Positions 36,183 to 45,252 of a stretch of 64,000 nucleotides of DNA are shown here, piece after piece; position 1 is the first letter of the stretch, and every line of letters begins with the position of its first letter. Origin of the DNA: Clostridia bacterium (GTDB lineage Bacteria; Bacillota; Clostridia; Christensenellales; Aristaeellaceae); contig JAFVVG010000047.1 in assembly GCA_017502305.1 (NCBI GenBank), positions 28,381 to 92,380 of the forward strand, in the 5' to 3' direction. The position numbers and the translations under genes are program-made. The notes below the pieces were generated by a model. That model did no database searches, was not told where the DNA came from, and saw nothing but the letters and a program-made list of their open reading frames with translations.

Positions 36183-38239
36183 TTTTTCAGGAAGGCAATC
36201 GATTGATTTTAACCAAGGGCAATTCCCAGGTATGGATCGAACCCTGGGGCGAGAACTCCCTTCGCGTCCGCATGACCCCCGACCCCCGCATGGATCCCAA
36301 CGACTGGGCGCTGACCGAGCCTGTGAAGGAAACCGACAGCACCATCACCTTTGAGACCATCGACAACACCGATCCCTGGTACAAGGGCGAGGAGTGGGCG
36401 AAGTATCACTCCACCGGCACCGTGGCCACCCTGGTGAATGGTAAGATCACCGCCAAGGTGAACCCGGAGGGCTGGATCAGCTATTACAACCAGAAGGGCG
36501 AACTGCTCACCGAGGAATACTGGCGCACCCGCGACCGCCTGAACCGTTATTGCGTGCCGCTGCGGGTCACCGGCCGCGAAATGAAGCCTCACTTCGGCAC
36601 CGAATCCTATGAGCTGACTGCCCGCTTCGAGGCCTTTGACGATGAGAAGATCTTCGGCATGGGTCAGTATCAGCACCGCCACCTGGACAAGAAGGGCACC
36701 ACCCTGGAATTGGCGCACCGCAACTCCCAGGCCAGCGTGCCTTTCTATGTGTCCACCCGCGGCTACGGCTTCCTGTGGAACAACCCGGCCATCGGCACCG
36801 CCACCTTCGGCACCAACAAGACCGAGTGGAACGCCCGCTCCACCCGCAAGCTGGACTATTTCATCACCGCCGGTGATACCCCTGCGGAGATCGAAGCCCA
36901 GTATTCCGCCGCCACCGGCCGCACCCCCATGATGCCCGAATACGGCCTGGGCTACTGGCAGTGCAAGCTGCGCTACCGCAACCAGGAGGAAGTGCTGGCC
37001 GTTGCCCGGGAGCACAAGCGCCGCGGTCTGCCCATGGACGTGATCGTGATCGACTTCTTCCACTGGACCATGCAGGGCGATTTCAAGTTCGAGCCCCGCG
37101 ACTGGCCGGATCCTGAGGCCATGGTGAAGGAACTGAAGGAAATGGGCATCGAGACCGTGGTGTCCGTGTGGCCCACCATCGACGAGCGCAGCGAGAACTG
37201 GGGCAAGATGGCCTCCCAGGGTATGCTGATGGCCACCGACCGCTGCTCCGAGCGCAGCACCTGGATGGGTCCCACCGTGTATTTCGATGCCACCCATCCC
37301 GGCGCCCAGAAGTTTGTGTGGGAGCGCTGCAAGGAGAACTACTACGATAAGGGCATCCGCTGCTTCTGGCTGGACGAGGCCGAGCCGGAATGCTCCTATG
37401 ATTTCGACAACTACCGCTACTGGGCAGGCCCCGCCATGCAGGTGACCAACACCTACCCCGTGGGTTATGCCAAGGGCTTCTATGACGGATTGAAGTCCGT
37501 GGGCGAAAAGGACATCATGTCCCTGGTGCGCTGCGCCTGGGCGGGCAGCCAGAAGTATGCCGTGCTGACCTGGTCGGGCGACATCCACTCCTCCTTCCGC
37601 TCCATGCGGGAGCAGGTACAGGCAGGCCTGAGCATGGGCATGGCAGGCATCCCCTGGTGGACGAGTGATATCGGCGGTTTCCTGGGCGGCGTGATCGACG
37701 ATCCGGCCTTCCGGGAGCTCTTGGTGCGCTGGTTCCAGTGGAGTTGCTTCTGCCCGGTGTTCCGTATGCACGGCGAGCGCAGCCCCTGGCATGAGCGTGA
37801 GCAGGAGTTCATCAACAACGTGCGCCAGCTGACCTCCGGCCAGGACAACGAGGTGTGGAGCTTTGGCGAAGAGGTCTACGAGATCCTCGTGAAGTACCTG
37901 TTCATCCGCGAGCGCCTGCGCCCCTATGTCCGCAGCCTGATGCAGGACGCCCACGAGACCGGCGCGCCAGTGATGCGTCCCCTGTACTACGATTTCCCCA
38001 CCGACAAGACCGCTGCCGACGTGGAGGACTGCTATATGTTCGGCCCCGATCTGCTGGTGGCACCCATTGTGGAGGCCGGTGCGGAAACCCGCCAGGTGTA
38101 CCTGCCTGCGGGCTGCAAGTGGACGGACGCCTATACCAAGAAGGTCTATGAGGGCGGCCAGTATGTTACCGTGCCGGCGCCCATTGGCATCATTCCGGTG
38201 ATGATCAGGGAAGGAAAGGATTATCCCATCTATGAGTGA
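36179..38239 (+). CDS. GH31 alpha-glycosidase, probable alpha-xylosidase
   Basis: The 686-residue protein has the GH31 catalytic core. The nucleophile is D399 in CFWLDEAEPE and the acid/base D468 in TWSGDIHSSF; IPWWTSDIGGF is also typical. Residues 1-230 form the N-terminal beta-sandwich with GMGQYQHRHLDKKGTTLELAH. This subfamily includes alpha-xylosidases of the YicI kind, which remove xylose from xyloglucan fragments; that fits its coupling to the GH74-like gene. The ATG at 36179 overlaps the preceding stop codon (ATGA) and follows AAGGAGAAGG. No signal peptide. Confidence 0.9.
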   Translation: MIFQEGNRLILTKGNSQVWIEPWGENSLRVRMTPDPRMDPNDWALTEPVKETDSTITFETIDNTDPWYKGEEWAKYHSTGTVATLVNGKITAKVNPEGWISYYNQKGELLTEEYWRTRDRLNRYCVPLRVTGREMKPHFGTESYELTARFEAFDDEKIFGMGQYQHRHLDKKGTTLELAHRNSQASVPFYVSTRGYGFLWNNPAIGTATFGTNKTEWNARSTRKLDYFITAGDTPAEIEAQYSAATGRTPMMPEYGLGYWQCKLRYRNQEEVLAVAREHKRRGLPMDVIVIDFFHWTMQGDFKFEPRDWPDPEAMVKELKEMGIETVVSVWPTIDERSENWGKMASQGMLMATDRCSERSTWMGPTVYFDATHPGAQKFVWERCKENYYDKGIRCFWLDEAEPECSYDFDNYRYWAGPAMQVTNTYPVGYAKGFYDGLKSVGEKDIMSLVRCAWAGSQKYAVLTWSGDIHSSFRSMREQVQAGLSMGMAGIPWWTSDIGGFLGGVIDDPAFRELLVRWFQWSCFCPVFRMHGERSPWHEREQEFINNVRQLTSGQDNEVWSFGEEVYEILVKYLFIRERLRPYVRSLMQDAHETGAPVMRPLYYDFPTDKTAADVEDCYMFGPDLLVAPIVEAGAETRQVYLPAGCKWTDAYTKKVYEGGQYVTVPAPIGIIPVMIREGKDYPIYE

Positions 38240-38690
38240 ATATATCCGCCGCGCCAGGGTGGAGGATGTCTCCCGCATCGCGGAAATCCTGGTGTTCAAC
38301 AACCGGCTGAACTTCTACCCCATTTTCCGCAGCGATGAGTATTCTTTCGGCGAAATGCAGGTGATCCCCATCGCCAATGAGTTTCTGGAGGATCCCGGCA
38401 AGCTGGAGCACACCTGGGTTTATGACGACGGAGTGATCCGCGGGCTTGTTATCATCCATGGCGATGAGGTGAAGCGGCTTTTCGTGGAGCCCAGCTTCCA
38501 GGGCCGGGGCATAGGCGCGGCCTTGCTGCGGTACGCCGTGGAGCAGCATCATGCCACCCACCTGTGGGCACTGGAAAAGAACGTCAGGGCCATTCGGTTT
38601 TATGAGCGGCACGGCTTCCGTGTAACGGGCGAGAAGGTGTTTGAGGAGGACACGCCGGAGTATCTGGTGCATCTGAAGAGAAGTGAATAA
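38232..38690 (+). CDS. GNAT-family N-acetyltransferase
   Basis: The 152-residue single-domain protein carries VKRLFVEPSFQGRGIGAALLRYAV, the acetyl-CoA-binding motif A with Q-GRGIG, and a C-terminal FYERHGFRVTGEK block, both canonical. It overlaps the GH31 gene by eight bases and should be co-translated. The target amine is unknown; there is no evident link to xyloglucan. It ends at a bidirectional terminator. Confidence 0.9.
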   Translation: MSEYIRRARVEDVSRIAEILVFNNRLNFYPIFRSDEYSFGEMQVIPIANEFLEDPGKLEHTWVYDDGVIRGLVIIHGDEVKRLFVEPSFQGRGIGAALLRYAVEQHHATHLWALEKNVRAIRFYERHGFRVTGEKVFEEDTPEYLVHLKRSE

Positions 38691-38704
38691 ACCGGCAAAC
38701 GAAA

Positions 38705-38742
38705 AACACTCCCGGTTCCTTGGATGGAGCCGGGAGTGTTTC
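38705..38742. terminator. Bidirectional terminator between GNAT gene and second membrane XRE regulator
   Basis: AACACTCCCGGTTCC pairs with GGAGCCGGGAGTGTT over a six-base loop with one wobble. A T-run on the - strand end makes it strongest for the convergent XRE gene. Confidence 0.75.
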
Positions 38743-38773
38743 AGTATGTCAACCAGGTGGCCTTGGTCACTGA

Positions 38774-39343
38774 TTATTTCAGCGGAATGGCGTTCAGCAC
38801 GGGGATCAGCAGGAAGACAACCCAGCCGGGATGCCACAGGTTGCACCAGAAGCCCAGCAGCAGGTAGATGATGGTTACCATCACCGGGTTGCCCAGCAGA
38901 CGCAGGGGGCTGCGCTGGCTGGCGGGCAGGTAATACAGCGGGATGGTCAGGAAGAGCAGCCAGCCGGGATGCCACAGGTTGAAGCAGGCGCCCAGCACCA
39001 CATAGGCGATGGCGACCAGGGCGGGGTAGGGGAAGGACATGCGGTGATTTTCCCGGTGCTTTTCCTCCAGGGCGGCCTTGTGGGCGAAATAGCTGCCCTC
39101 GGGCAGGGGATCATCGGCGTTGCCGACTTCAATGGCGGTGGCGGTGCCACGGATGAGTTCGTCCAGGGAGACGTTGTACAGGCTGGCCAGGGTGATAAGA
39201 TTATCCGTGTCCGGCGAGGACTCGGCCCGCTCCCACTTGCTGACGGCCTGGCGGCTCACACCCAGGCGCTCGGCCAGCTCCTCCTGGCTCAGGCCGTGAT
39301 CCTTGCGCAGCTGCACAAGGCGGTTGGCGGTTTCGATGGTCAT
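38774..39343 (-). CDS. XRE-family regulator with duplicated C-terminal membrane unit
   Basis: The 189-residue protein has a helix-turn-helix at about residues 8-62 (LSQEELAERLGVSRQAVSKWE) and a charged linker. The C-terminal part holds two copies of a membrane unit ending NLWHPGWLLFLTIPL and NLWHPGWVVFLLIPV, an internal duplication of about 45 residues. The ATG at 39343 is chosen over 39349 because GGAGG lies seven bases upstream of it and only one base from the other. It is membrane-tethered by prediction and shares the candidate operator at 39423-39437 with the regulator at 3616-4299. Confidence 0.85.
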   Translation of the reverse strand: MTIETANRLVQLRKDHGLSQEELAERLGVSRQAVSKWERAESSPDTDNLITLASLYNVSLDELIRGTATAIEVGNADDPLPEGSYFAHKAALEEKHRENHRMSFPYPALVAIAYVVLGACFNLWHPGWLLFLTIPLYYLPASQRSPLRLLGNPVMVTIIYLLLGFWCNLWHPGWVVFLLIPVLNAIPLK

Positions 39344-39422
39344 GGTCATTCCTCCTTTTTCCAGTCAAGCATAGCACAAAAAATGCCGGTTGCGCCAGCA
39401 AATCTGGCTTGCAAAAGGAAAC

Positions 39423-39437
39423 GCAACCGAAAGTTGC
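39423..39437. promoter_or_regulatory. Inverted repeat GCAAC-N5-GTTGC, candidate operator
   Basis: GCAACCGAAAGTTGC lies 80 bases upstream of the XRE regulator start. The same pattern is at 4374-4388, and a one-mismatch copy is in the adjoining coding end at 39466-39480. Confidence 0.45.
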
Positions 39438-39455
39438 GGCAGATTTTCGGTGGTC

Positions 39456-41096
39456 TTACGCCTCCGCAACCGATAGTTCCTCCACTTTGCCCCGCTGGGT
39501 CACGGGGTGCTTCTCACGCCACACCGCCACAGCCAGTTTGCCGGCGGAGAGCAGCGCGCACCGGGGATGGCGGTGCTCCGGGTGATCTTCACGGTAGAGC
39601 CGGGCGGCGCGCTTGAGTCGCTCCGGATCGCTTTGCAGAAGCGGAGGCAGATAGCCGGTGTTGTCCGTGGCCAGGCGGTCGTGGATCATAGCGTCCCGCA
39701 GGGCATCGGCGGGCACACCCAGGGCCAGCAGCTTTTCGTGGACCATCAGGGTCAGGGCGTCCAGGCTCCAGCGGCCCTGGCGGGCGGACATGGCATCGCC
39801 CAGGCGCAGGAACAGGTCGAAGGGCCGCATGCCGGTGTGCTCCAGGGCAAGGGCCAGCGTGCGGGTGAAACGGCCGGAATTGTGCAGGCGTTCCACAGCC
39901 TCGGCGCAGCCGTGCAGGCGGCGCAGCTGGGCGTAGGTCATCCAGGGGGTGGACAGCACCTCATAGGGCGGATCGGGGGCAAAGCGCTGGCCCCAGTCGC
40001 TTTCCCGCAGGTGACTGCCGTGGATCACCTTCAGAAAGCCCAGCTGCAGCTGATGGGGCCGCAATTCGTAGGCCTGGTCGAAGCTGTGACCGAAGGTTTC
40101 GAAGTCCTCCTGGGGCAATCCGGCGATGAGGTCGATATGCAGGTGGATGTTCCCGGGAAGCAGCAGCCGTTGCAGCCGGTCGATGAGGCGGGGCATATCG
40201 GTATGGCGGCGGCAGGCCTCCAGGGTGGGGACGTGGAAGGATTGCAAGCCGGCCTCCATCTGGAACAGCCCTGCAGGGGCGGAGGCAAGAAGGTCAAGGG
40301 TTTCATCGTCGAAGAGGTCGGCGGCTACCTCCAGGTGGTAGCATACGTTGCCGATCCTCCCGGCGGCTTTGGCGTTCATCAGGCCGCCCAGCAGGTAGCG
40401 GGTGCGCTGCCTGTCGCAGTTGAAGGTGCGGTCGATAAGCTTCACCGTGTCCGTGCCGGAGGCCCCCAGGCGGATCAGCAAGGCCAGGGCCTCTTCCTGG
40501 GGCATGAACTGCACCTTTTCCTTCTGGCCGCTGAGACAGAAGGCGCAGGCGAAGGGGCAGCCCCGGCTGGTTTCCACATACACCATGCGGCCGTTCAGGG
40601 CGGAATGCCACGCTTCGTCATACAGGTCGGAGCGGGGCGGGGGCGTCATGGCCGGGGGCACGATGCGCTCCCGGGTGCACACGCCGGGGATGGCAGCGGG
40701 GTCGCCGCCATCCATCAGGCAGAGCAAAAGGGAGGGGAGGCTCTCCTCACCGGCGCCACGCAGGAGGTAATCGCAGGGCATTTCGGCGAAGGTTTCCTCC
40801 GGGGAGTGGGTGACCTCCGGCCCGCCCACAAGGATGCACACCTCCGGGGCCAGGGCCTTGATCCGCCGCACCAGCCGCGCGGTGACCTCCCTGTTCCAGA
40901 TGTACACGCAAAAGCCGATGTGCGTAGGTTCGGTGGCCATGAGCCGGGCCAGGGAATCCTCCACGGGCTCGTTGATGTTGATATCGCAGATGGTCACGGG
41001 AACGGGAAGAGCCTCTTCCACCGCCTTTTTCAGGCAGAACGGGGCCAGGGGCATGTGGATGTATTGGCTGGCAAGGCCGGTGAGCGTCAGGCGCAT
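39456..41096 (-). CDS. B12-binding radical SAM protein (DUF4080-type)
   Basis: The 546-residue protein has an N-terminal cobalamin-binding fold (DININEPVEDSLARL, FCVYIWNREVTARL, ILVGGPEVTHSPEETF), then the radical SAM motif CPFACAFC (CxxxCxxC) near residue 193, and a C-terminal DUF4080-like extension. Such proteins are common in Firmicutes but their substrates are not established; methylation or rearrangement chemistry is typical of the class. The ATG at 41096 follows AGGAGG; an earlier start lies without a site. It stands alone and is divergent from the membrane-protein operon. Confidence 0.85.
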   Translation of the reverse strand: MRLTLTGLASQYIHMPLAPFCLKKAVEEALPVPVTICDININEPVEDSLARLMATEPTHIGFCVYIWNREVTARLVRRIKALAPEVCILVGGPEVTHSPEETFAEMPCDYLLRGAGEESLPSLLLCLMDGGDPAAIPGVCTRERIVPPAMTPPPRSDLYDEAWHSALNGRMVYVETSRGCPFACAFCLSGQKEKVQFMPQEEALALLIRLGASGTDTVKLIDRTFNCDRQRTRYLLGGLMNAKAAGRIGNVCYHLEVAADLFDDETLDLLASAPAGLFQMEAGLQSFHVPTLEACRRHTDMPRLIDRLQRLLLPGNIHLHIDLIAGLPQEDFETFGHSFDQAYELRPHQLQLGFLKVIHGSHLRESDWGQRFAPDPPYEVLSTPWMTYAQLRRLHGCAEAVERLHNSGRFTRTLALALEHTGMRPFDLFLRLGDAMSARQGRWSLDALTLMVHEKLLALGVPADALRDAMIHDRLATDNTGYLPPLLQSDPERLKRAARLYREDHPEHRHPRCALLSAGKLAVAVWREKHPVTQRGKVEELSVAEA

Positions 41097-41151
41097 GGTT
41101 TTCCCTCCTGTGACAAGATACTGAAACATTGTACCATAACCGGCGAAGTAT

Positions 41152-41180
41152 TTGCAATTACGCGCCGTGTCCTGTATAAT
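41152..41180 (+). promoter_or_regulatory. Promoter of the 41212-44535 operon
   Basis: TTGCAA and TATAAT are 17 bases apart, closely resembling the promoters at 11471-11499 and 13813-13841. Confidence 0.8.
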
Positions 41181-41211
41181 ATATCTATTGGCTATGAAAG
41201 GGGAAATCCTG

Positions 41212-42036
41212 ATGAAAATGTCGAAAGTCCTGGGCGTGAGCGCGCGGGTTTATCGTGAAAACTTCTGGCAGGGCGCGTTGTGCGTGCTTTTGCAGATCGT
41301 TCTGCGGCTGATGGCGGCGGCGCCGCTCCTGGCCCTGGTGACCAAGGAAATTCAGTGGGTGGCGCTTTTCAGCATTCCGTTGTATTTGCTGATCGTCCCC
41401 GTGGCCCGGCAGAACATGGCTGAAGCCATGCAGGACGCCATTGCCGGCGGGCCGCTGTTTTCCGTGAAGCTCATCTCCTGCGAGAACTATGGCCGGAAAT
41501 TTCTGTGGGGCCTGAGGCAGGCACTGCTGATGCTCTTGTGGGCGGCGCTGTTCATCGCTGCCACCATTGTGGCGTATTGGGCCTATGCCGGCGAGATCGA
41601 CGCCTTTACCCTGGTCCGTGTGCTGATGAACCTGGGCGGCGGCACCTTTATGAATGGTATCAAGCTGGTGCTGGTGATCTACGCCGCCACGGTGCTGCCC
41701 ATTGTGATTGGCTGCGCCTTCCACAGCGGCGCCCGCCATGCCGTTGCCCTGGGGGATAAGAAGCTCATCCGTGGTCACCGCCTGGGTGTGGTGGCTGTGT
41801 GGCTGTGTGGCCTGGTGGCGCTGCTGCCCTTCTTTGGCGCGGTGGCCTATGTGGGCATGGACTTCGTTTCCGGCCTGGTCAGCGCCCTGAGCAATTTGGG
41901 AGCGGGCTCCATCGCCCTGCCCTCCGTTGGTGATAAGATCTATCTGCTGGCAGCGGCCTTTGTGGTGCTGCTGCTCCCTGCGCTGCCCTTCAAGCAGCTG
42001 ATGACCGCTGTGTACGTCCGGGGGCTGAAGGAATGA
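41212..42036 (+). CDS. Polytopic membrane protein, function unknown
   Basis: The 274-residue protein has about six membrane segments with short loops, and a Gly-rich repeated motif (AGGPLFS) before a conserved RQALLMLLW helix. The ATG at 41212 lies eight bases after AAAGGGG; the upstream ATG at 41194 contains that site and is not the start. It opens a four-gene operon with rsuA, an rRNA methyltransferase and malY. No family recognised; an envelope role is possible. Confidence 0.75.
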   Translation: MKMSKVLGVSARVYRENFWQGALCVLLQIVLRLMAAAPLLALVTKEIQWVALFSIPLYLLIVPVARQNMAEAMQDAIAGGPLFSVKLISCENYGRKFLWGLRQALLMLLWAALFIAATIVAYWAYAGEIDAFTLVRVLMNLGGGTFMNGIKLVLVIYAATVLPIVIGCAFHSGARHAVALGDKKLIRGHRLGVVAVWLCGLVALLPFFGAVAYVGMDFVSGLVSALSNLGAGSIALPSVGDKIYLLAAAFVVLLLPALPFKQLMTAVYVRGLKE

Positions 42037-42749
42037 TGCGCCTTGACCGTTGGCTGGTCACCCTGGGGGTGGGCAGTCGATCCCAGGTGCAGAAGCTGAT
42101 CCGCCAGGGCGCGGTAACCGTGAACGGCGTGCCGGTGACGGATCCCTCCGCCTCCTGCGACACGGAAGCGCCCCTGACCCTGCACCGCCAGCCCCTGGAT
42201 GGCCGGCTGACCCGGCATGTGATGCTCCACAAGCCCGCTGGGCTGCTTACCGCCGCCCGGGACAAGAAGCAGCCCACGGTGATGGATCTTTTGCCCGAAG
42301 CCTATGCCGCCATCGGCTGCATGCCTGTGGGGCGGCTGGACAAGGACACCACCGGCCTGCTTTTTCTGACCACCGATGGCGAACTGAATCACCGGCTGCT
42401 TTCCCCCACAAGGCACGTGGATAAAACCTATCTGGCCCATGTGGACGGCGAACTGACGCCGGCGGACGTGGCGGCCTTTGTCGCTGGGCTGCGGCTCAGC
42501 GATTTCGAGGCCAAGCCGGCCCTGCTGGAGATTGTGGCTCCCAACGAAGGCCGTGTCACCGTGCAGGAGGGCAAGTTCCACCAGGTGAAGCGCATGTTCT
42601 CCGCCGTGGGCAAGGAAGTTATCCAGCTGCATCGGGAGAGTTTCGGCTCCCTCCGGCTTGACCCCGCCCTGCCGGAAGGCCAGTGGCGGGAACTGACTGA
42701 TGACGAGCTGCGCGCCCTTTATGCCGACGCGCAGATGGAGGCACCATGA
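42033..42749 (+). CDS. rsuA: 16S rRNA pseudouridine synthase (RsuA family)
   Basis: The 238-residue enzyme has an N-terminal S4 domain (MRLDRWLVTLGVGSRSQVQKLI) and the pseudouridine synthase domain with the catalytic Asp in GRLDKDTTGLLFLTTDG. In the RsuA group it isomerises U516 of 16S rRNA; RluB/E/F activity on 23S rRNA cannot be excluded by eye. The ATG overlaps the upstream stop codon by four bases. Confidence 0.9.
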   Translation: MMRLDRWLVTLGVGSRSQVQKLIRQGAVTVNGVPVTDPSASCDTEAPLTLHRQPLDGRLTRHVMLHKPAGLLTAARDKKQPTVMDLLPEAYAAIGCMPVGRLDKDTTGLLFLTTDGELNHRLLSPTRHVDKTYLAHVDGELTPADVAAFVAGLRLSDFEAKPALLEIVAPNEGRVTVQEGKFHQVKRMFSAVGKEVIQLHRESFGSLRLDPALPEGQWRELTDDELRALYADAQMEAP

Positions 42750-43351
42750 ACGATCAATACTACACCGCTGACCCGACAAGCGAGTCAAGGCCCGTGCCCT
42801 GCGCCTTCCCGTACAGGGGCCACGGCATGAATTTCATGACGGACGCCGGCGTGTTTTCCAAGGGAGAACTGGACCAGGGCACCCGGCTTTTGCTGGACGC
42901 CCTGCCGGCCCTTTCCGGTGATGTGCTGGACCTGGGCTGCGGCTGGGGTGCCATTGGCGTGAGCATCGCCCGGGCCAATCCGGAATGCCGGGCGGTGATG
43001 GCGGATGTGAACCGCCGGGCCCTGCAGCTGAGCCGTGATAACCTGGAACGCAACCACACTGCCGCCGAGGTCATCGAAAGCGACGGTATGGCCCAGGTGC
43101 TGGACCGTACCTTCGATGCGGTGATTACCAACCCGCCCATCCGTGCCGGCAAGCAGGTGATTTACAAAATGTTTGCCGATGCTGCCACTCACCTGAACCA
43201 GGGCGGCGCGCTGTATCTGGTGATCCGCAAGCAGCAGGGTGCGGAAAGCTGTGTGAAATACCTGAAGACCCTGTTTGGTCAGGTGGAAAAGCTGGATAAA
43301 TCCGGTGGCTTCTGGGTGCTGAAGGCATCCGAGCCCCTTGAAAGGAATTGA
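42746..43351 (+). CDS. RsmC-like class I SAM methyltransferase
   Basis: The 201-residue enzyme has motif I (VLDLGCGWGAIGVSIAR) and the NPPIRAGK motif of the MTS/RsmC group, which methylate guanine exocyclic amines in rRNA. It has no separate N-terminal domain, so it is a single-domain form, like YbxB. It overlaps rsuA by four bases; both modify ribosomal RNA. GGAGG precedes the ATG. Confidence 0.85.
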   Translation: MNDQYYTADPTSESRPVPCAFPYRGHGMNFMTDAGVFSKGELDQGTRLLLDALPALSGDVLDLGCGWGAIGVSIARANPECRAVMADVNRRALQLSRDNLERNHTAAEVIESDGMAQVLDRTFDAVITNPPIRAGKQVIYKMFADAATHLNQGGALYLVIRKQQGAESCVKYLKTLFGQVEKLDKSGGFWVLKASEPLERN

Positions 43352-43356
43352 CACAT

Positions 43357-44535
43357 ATGATGTTCAACGAGGAATACTTCGACGAAGGCCTGTATCGCAT
43401 GGGCACCCGCAGCGAAAAGTGGGATGCCTGCCGCAAGGAATATGGCGAGAATGTGCTGCCCATGTGGGTGGCGGACATGGATTTTCCCAGCCCGCCGGCG
43501 GTGCAGGAAGCCATCCTGGCCAGGGCCGCCCATCCTACCTACTGCTACACCGAGATCATGGAGGACGACGACCAGGCGCTGATTGATTTCTGGCAGCGCC
43601 GCCATGGGCTGACCATTGCCCGTGAGGACATCACCATGATTCCCTGCGTGGTTACCGGATTGCGCCTGGCGATTCTGGCCCTGACCCAGCCCGGCGACGG
43701 CGTGATCATCCAGAGCCCTGTGTACGGCCCCTTCCGCATGTCGGTGGAGGGTACGGAGCGCAAGGTGATGGACGCGCCCCTTGTCCGCCGGGAGAACGGC
43801 AGCTATGATATGGATCTGGCGGCTGTTGAGGAGCAGCTGAAGGCCGGCGCCAAGCTGATGCTTTTGTGCAACCCGCAGAATCCTGTTTCCCGTGTGTGGA
43901 CGGCAGAGGAGCTGCAGGCCCTGCTGAACCTTCTGAACCGCTACAACGTGCCCCTGGTGTCCGACGAGATCCACGCTGATTTCGTGTTCGCGCCCAAGAA
44001 ATTTGTGCCTGTGCTGACGCTGCAGCAGAAGAACGTTATCTCCCTTTGCGCCGCCAGCAAGACCTTCAACCTGGCAGGCTTGCAGCAGGCGGAAGCCATC
44101 TGCAAGGATGAGGGTATCCGCGAGGCCTTCCGCTATGAAATGGACAAGGCCGGCGTGCGCAGCGGCAACATCTTTGCCCTGGAAGCCACCCGCGCCGCCT
44201 ATAACGAAGGCGACGCCTGGCTGGATGGGCTGATCGGCTATCTTCAGGGCAGCTATGCGCTGCTGGCTGACCTGGTGAAGCAGCACCTGCCCAAGGCCGT
44301 GCTCACCCCCATGGAGGGTACTTACCTGGGCTGGCTTGACCTGCGTGCCTACGGCTACACCACCGAAGAGCTGATGCAGCGCACTGAGAAAGCCGGCGTA
44401 TACTTTACGGTCGGCACCTTCTTCGGGCAGATTGGCGAAGGCCACCTGCGTATCAACATTGGCTGCCCCCGCCGCTACATTGAGGAAGGCGTGCTGCGCC
44501 TGCGGGTGGCCCTGGAAAACGGGGACGAGGAATAA
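43357..44535 (+). CDS. PLP-dependent C-S lyase (MalY/PatB family)
   Basis: The 392-residue protein is a fold-type I aminotransferase. The PLP lysine is in ASKTFNLAGLQQAEA near residue 236; it follows an NPQNPVSRVW and SDEIHADF pattern typical of PatB/MalY cystathionine beta-lyases. These release sulfide and pyruvate from cysteine-type substrates. The ATG at 43357 is about ten bases after AAAGGA; the frame opens at an upstream TTG. It closes the operon. Confidence 0.85.
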   Translation: MMFNEEYFDEGLYRMGTRSEKWDACRKEYGENVLPMWVADMDFPSPPAVQEAILARAAHPTYCYTEIMEDDDQALIDFWQRRHGLTIAREDITMIPCVVTGLRLAILALTQPGDGVIIQSPVYGPFRMSVEGTERKVMDAPLVRRENGSYDMDLAAVEEQLKAGAKLMLLCNPQNPVSRVWTAEELQALLNLLNRYNVPLVSDEIHADFVFAPKKFVPVLTLQQKNVISLCAASKTFNLAGLQQAEAICKDEGIREAFRYEMDKAGVRSGNIFALEATRAAYNEGDAWLDGLIGYLQGSYALLADLVKQHLPKAVLTPMEGTYLGWLDLRAYGYTTEELMQRTEKAGVYFTVGTFFGQIGEGHLRINIGCPRRYIEEGVLRLRVALENGDEE

Positions 44536-44546
44536 TCCATACGATC

Positions 44547-44590
44547 GCAAGCCACGGAAGGAGTTTTTACAGGAGAACACGGGGCTTGCG
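44547..44590 (+). other. Unexplained hairpin between malY and its terminator
   Basis: CGCAAGCC pairs with GGCTTGCG over a 28-base loop that itself contains two SD-like AGGAG stretches. It precedes the ordinary terminator and may be a small structured RNA tail. Nothing else is seen in the gap 44536-44694. Confidence 0.35.
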
Positions 44591-44593
44591 GCA

Positions 44594-44623
44594 ACGGCAT
44601 GATTTCAGTCATGCCGTTTTTTT
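44594..44623 (+). terminator. Terminator of the membrane protein-rsuA-malY operon
   Basis: ACGGCATGA pairs with TCATGCCGT over a short loop and runs into a stretch of seven T. Confidence 0.8.
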
Positions 44624-44694
44624 GTTGGGAAAAGAAGGAATCGGCAAGTGTCATGGCGAACAAGAACATATGTTCTATTTAAGGGGGGGAGACA

Positions 44695-45249
44695 ATGGGT
44701 GTGTATGATGTGTGCCCCGTGCTGAAAAGCCGGAATTTTACCCTGCGGCTGGTGGAGCGGGAGGACGCGCCGGGGCTTTTGCGGGTGTATTCGGATGAGG
44801 AAACCGTGCGGCTGTGCAACAGCGACAATTGTCACTACGGTACCTTCCGGCTGGACAGCCTGGAGGATACGCTGAAATGCATTGACGCCTGGAGGCACGA
44901 GTATGGCCTGGGCTATTTTGTCCGATGGAGCATCCTCAAGGGGGATGATCCCATCGGCACGGTGGAGCTGTTTCACCGGGAGGCGGCGGATGCCTTCAAC
45001 CATCATGGTCTGCTGCGGCTGGATCTGCGGTCAGACTGGGAGACGCTGCCGGTGCTGACGGAGTTGCTGGAATTGCTGCACCGCCACGCCTATGAGCTGT
45101 TTGACTGTGCCATCCTGGCCACCAAGGCTCCGGCCTTCGCCACGGTGCGGCGTGCGGCGCTGAAGGCCTGCGGGTACATGCTTTCGGCCAGCAAGCTCAT
45201 CGGCCATGACGGCACGGAATATGGGGATTATTGGGTGAGACCGGAATAA
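44695..45249 (+). CDS. GNAT-family N-acetyltransferase (RimJ/RimL-like)
   Basis: The 184-residue protein starts like RimJ/RimL enzymes (RNFTLRLVEREDAPGLLRVYSDEE) and has FVRWSILKGDDPIGTVELF. The Q-R/GxG loop is not clearly conserved, so it is a divergent member. AGGGGGGAG precedes the ATG. It stands alone, ending in a strong terminator. The substrate is unknown. Confidence 0.75.
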   Translation: MGVYDVCPVLKSRNFTLRLVEREDAPGLLRVYSDEETVRLCNSDNCHYGTFRLDSLEDTLKCIDAWRHEYGLGYFVRWSILKGDDPIGTVELFHREAADAFNHHGLLRLDLRSDWETLPVLTELLELLHRHAYELFDCAILATKAPAFATVRRAALKACGYMLSASKLIGHDGTEYGDYWVRPE

Positions 45250-45252
45250 GAA

